This document shows positions 61,601 to 64,000 of a stretch of 64,000 bases of DNA, one piece after another. Position 1 is the stretch's first letter. Each line of letters opens with the position of its first letter. Source of the DNA: Calliopsis andreniformis. Taxonomy: Eukaryota > Arthropoda > Insecta > Hymenoptera > Andrenidae. The notes under the pieces were generated by a model that saw nothing but the letters and a program-made list of their open reading frames with translations, made no database searches and was not told the origin of the DNA. Position numbers and translations under genes: made by a program. The DNA lies in assembly GCF_051401765.1 (NCBI RefSeq), contig NW_027480569.1, positions 806,001 to 870,000 of the forward strand, in the 5' to 3' direction.

Positions 61601-64000
61601 GTATTGAGGATTGAGGATTGAAGATTGAGTATTGGGGATTGAAGATTGAGGATTGAGGATTGAGGATTGAGGTTGGAGAATGAGGGCTGACGGTTGAGGA
61701 TTGAGGTTTGAGGATTGAAGTTTGAGGTCTGAGGACTGAGGATTGAGGATTGAGGATTGAGCATTGAGGATTGAAGATTGAGTACTGGGGATTGGGGATT
61801 GAAGATTGAGGATTAAGGATTGAAGATTGGGGATTGAGGATCTAGAATTGGAGATTGATTATTGAGGACTGAAGATTGAGGATTGAGAATTGAGGATTGA
61901 GAATTGAGAATTGAGTATGAGGACTGAGGTTTGAGGATTGAGGTTTGAGGAATGAGGATTGAGGGTTGAGGATTGAGGATTGAGGATTGAGGATTGAGGA
62001 TTGAGGATTGAGGATTGAAGATTGAGTATTGAGTATTGAAGGTTGACGATTGTGGATTGAGGATTGAGGATTGAAGATTGAGTATTGAGGATTGAAGATT
62101 GAGGGTTAAAGATTGAGTATTGATGATTGAATATTGAGGATTGAGGATTGAGGATTGAGGATTGAGGATTGAGGATTGAGGATTGAAGATTGAGAATTGA
62201 TGATTGAATATTGAGGATTGTGGATTGAGGTTTGAGGATTGAGGACGAGGACTGACGGTAGAGGATTTAGGTTTGAGGATTGTGGATTGAGGGCTGAGGA
62301 TTGAGGATGAGTGCTAAGGGTCGGGGATTGATGTTCGACGACTGAGGACTGAGGATTGAGGATTGAGATTTGAGGATAGATGTTTGAGGATTGAAGATTG
62401 AGGATTGAGGATTGAGGATTGAGGAATGAGGATTGAAGATTGAGTATTCAGGATTGAAGATTGAGGATAGAGGATTGAGTACTGAGGATGGAGGATGAGG
62501 GCTGAGGGTTGAGGATTGAGGATTGAGAAATGAGGATTGAGGATTGAGGATTGAAATTGAGGATTGAGGATTGATGATTGAAGATTGAGTATTGAGGATT
62601 GAATATTGCGGATTGAGGATCGAGGATTGAGGATTGAGGATTGAGGATTGAGGATTGAGGATTGAGGATTGAGGATTGAAGATTGAGAATTGATGATTGA
62701 ATATTGAGGATTGTGGATTGAGGTTTGAGGATTGAGGACGAGGACTGACGATAGAGGATTTAGGTTTGAGGATTGTGGATTGAGGGCTGAGGATTGAGGA
62801 TGAGTGCTAAGGGTCGGGGATTGATGTTCGACGACTGAGGACTGAGGATTGAGGATTGAGAATTGAGGATAGATGTTTGAGGATTGAAGATTGAGGATTG
62901 AGGATTGAGGATTGAGGAATGAGGATTGAAGTTTGAGTATTGAGGATTGAAGATTGAGGATAGAGGATTGAGTACTGAGGATGGAGGATGAGGGCTGAGG
63001 GTTGAGGATTGAGGATTGAGAAATGAGGATTGAGGATTGAGGATTGAAATTGAGGATTGGGTATTGAGGATTGAAGAATGAGGATTGAGGAATTAGGATT
63101 GAGGACTGAGGATTGAGGATTGAAGATTGAGGATTGGGTATTGAGGATTGAAGAATGAGGATTGAGGATTGAGGATTGAGGATTGAGGATTGAAGATTGA
63201 GTGTTGAGGATTGAAAATTGAGGACTGAGGATTGACGATTGAGGATTGAGGATTGAAGATTGAGTATTGAGGATTGAAGATGGAGGATTGAGTATTGAGG
63301 ATTGAGGATTCAGGGTTGAAGATTGAGGATTGAGGATTGAGGATTGAGGATTGAGGATTGAGGATTGAGGATTGAAGATTGAATATTTATGATTGAATAT
63401 TGAGGACTGAGGATTGAGGGTTGTGGATTGAGGACGAGGACTGAGGGTTGAATATAGACGTTTGAGGTCTGAGGATTAAGGATTGAGGATTGAGAATTGA
63501 GAATTGAGGATTAAGGATTGAAGATTAAGGATTGGGTATTTAGGATTCAAGAATGAGGATTGAGGATTGAGGTTTGAGGATTGGGGATTGAAGATTGAGT
63601 ATTGATGATTGAATATTGAGGATTGAGGATTGAGGTTTGAGGTTTGAGGATGAAGACTGAGGGTTGGGGATTGAGGTTTCAGGAACGACGATTGAGGATT
63701 GAGGATTGAGGACTAAGGATTGACGACTGAGTATTGAAGATTGAGGATTGATGACTGAGGATTGACGACTGAGAATTGAGGATTGAGGATTGATGATTGA
63801 AGATTGAGTATTGAGAATTGAATATTGCGGATTGAGGATTGAGGATTGAGGATTGAGGATTGAGGATTGAGGATTGAGGATTGAGGATTGAAGATTGAGT
63901 ATTGAGTATTGAAGGTTGAGGATTGTGGATTGAGGATTAAGGATTGAGGATTGAATATTGTAGATTGAGTATTGATGCCTGAGGATTGAGGATTGAGGAT

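Larger units (their letters stand above)
1..64000. repeat. 7-bp satellite array (GAGGATT unit) filling the window
   Basis: Every line of the window reads as head-to-tail heptads in one orientation, consensus GAGGATT on the + strand. The commonest variants each differ by one base: GAGTATT, GAAGATT, GAGAATT, GAGGACT, GAGGTTT, GATGATT, GACGATT, GAGGGTT. The GA at unit start and the T at unit end change least; positions 3 to 6 absorb most changes. The + strand is very poor in C, so there is strong strand asymmetry. Both edges of the window are still inside the array, so its true length exceeds 64 kb. There is no interruption by a gene, transposon or unique DNA. The array type is seen directly; a heterochromatic or structural role is inference. 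Confidence 0.98.
53650..64000. repeat. Family 2 HOR domain, right edge
   Basis: There are no A or B landmarks from here to the window end. Positions 53990-55710 match 58461-60181 (offset 4,471). About 56160-58630 matches 60181-62560 (offset 4,018, then 3,941 after an 11-heptad loss near 60.88 kb, then 3,934). About 40.45-41.42 kb matches 62.05-63.03 kb (offset 21,604). Marker C is at 58386, 62320 and 62813. An eight-unit perfect run lies at 63834-63889. The array continues past the window. Confidence 0.8.

Noticed and set aside
1..64000. CRISPR array
   Set aside because: There is no alternation of a constant 23-47-bp repeat with unique spacers; everything between similar modules is the same heptad satellite.
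1..64000. Telomere repeat or degenerate plant-type telomere (TTTAGGG is also 7 bp)
   Set aside because: TTGAGGA differs at two of seven positions and I saw no TTTAGGG units. A distant origin cannot be excluded but has no support here.
1..64000. tRNA, rRNA or other structured RNA gene
   Set aside because: No cloverleaf, conserved rRNA core or riboswitch motif is visible. The near-absence of C on the + strand prevents extended pairing.

Overview
The whole 64 kb window is one satellite-like tandem array of a 7-bp unit. The + strand consensus is GAGGATT (AATCCTC on the - strand). I see no gene, RNA gene, transposon, CRISPR array, origin or ordinary unique sequence anywhere in it. Every stretch I read resolves into heptads that are either the consensus or one substitution away from it, with occasional 6-bp or 8-bp units. 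Pure consensus runs are short; the longest I counted is ten units (11774-11843).

The long open frames on the - strand are a by-product of the repeat. AATCCTC has no stop in any frame, and because 7 and 3 share no factor all three frames spell the same cyclic heptapeptide (I-L-N-P-Q-S-S). The + strand has TGA in every frame. Each common unit variant produces its expected amino-acid change in all three frames, which is what non-coding DNA does. I therefore annotate no CDS.

The array is organised above the heptad level as nested higher-order repeats (HORs). Two families alternate. Family 1 carries the landmark GATATTCTATTGAG in two contexts: A, with a 7-bp-arm hairpin, 13 copies; and B, with a short inverted repeat downstream, about 38 copies. 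Family 2 lacks both and carries other markers, including a CpG-bearing marker C (9 copies), GAAATT hexamers and the GATTAGTGTTG phase slip. Family 1 fills about 1-37.4, 41.9-49.9 and 51.4-53.65 kb. Family 2 fills about 37.4-41.9, 49.9-51.4 and 53.65-64 kb, with a small island near 46.2-46.6 kb.

Long blocks recur almost unchanged: a 1,432-bp direct duplication with one mismatch (3178-4609 / 4618-6049); a 3.26-3.28-kb tandem pair (15591-18853 / 18854-22137); a 2.6-kb block repeated 9,577 bp away (13.8-16.4 / 23.4-26.0 kb); a 3.5-kb block repeated 17,670 bp away (37.45-40.96 / 55.12-58.63 kb); and several others. Copies differ mainly by point changes and by gains or losses of whole heptads (7, 35, 77 bp), as expected of unequal exchange or gene-conversion-like turnover.

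Organism: the sequence does not identify it. A gene-free 64-kb short-unit satellite with HORs is most typical of eukaryotic heterochromatin (centromeric, pericentromeric, subtelomeric or sex-chromosome). Heptanucleotide tandem repeats also occur in some bacteria (the STRRs of cyanobacteria), normally at far smaller scale. I favour a eukaryote or an unusual repeat-expanded genome at moderate confidence. No genes act together here; any function would be structural.
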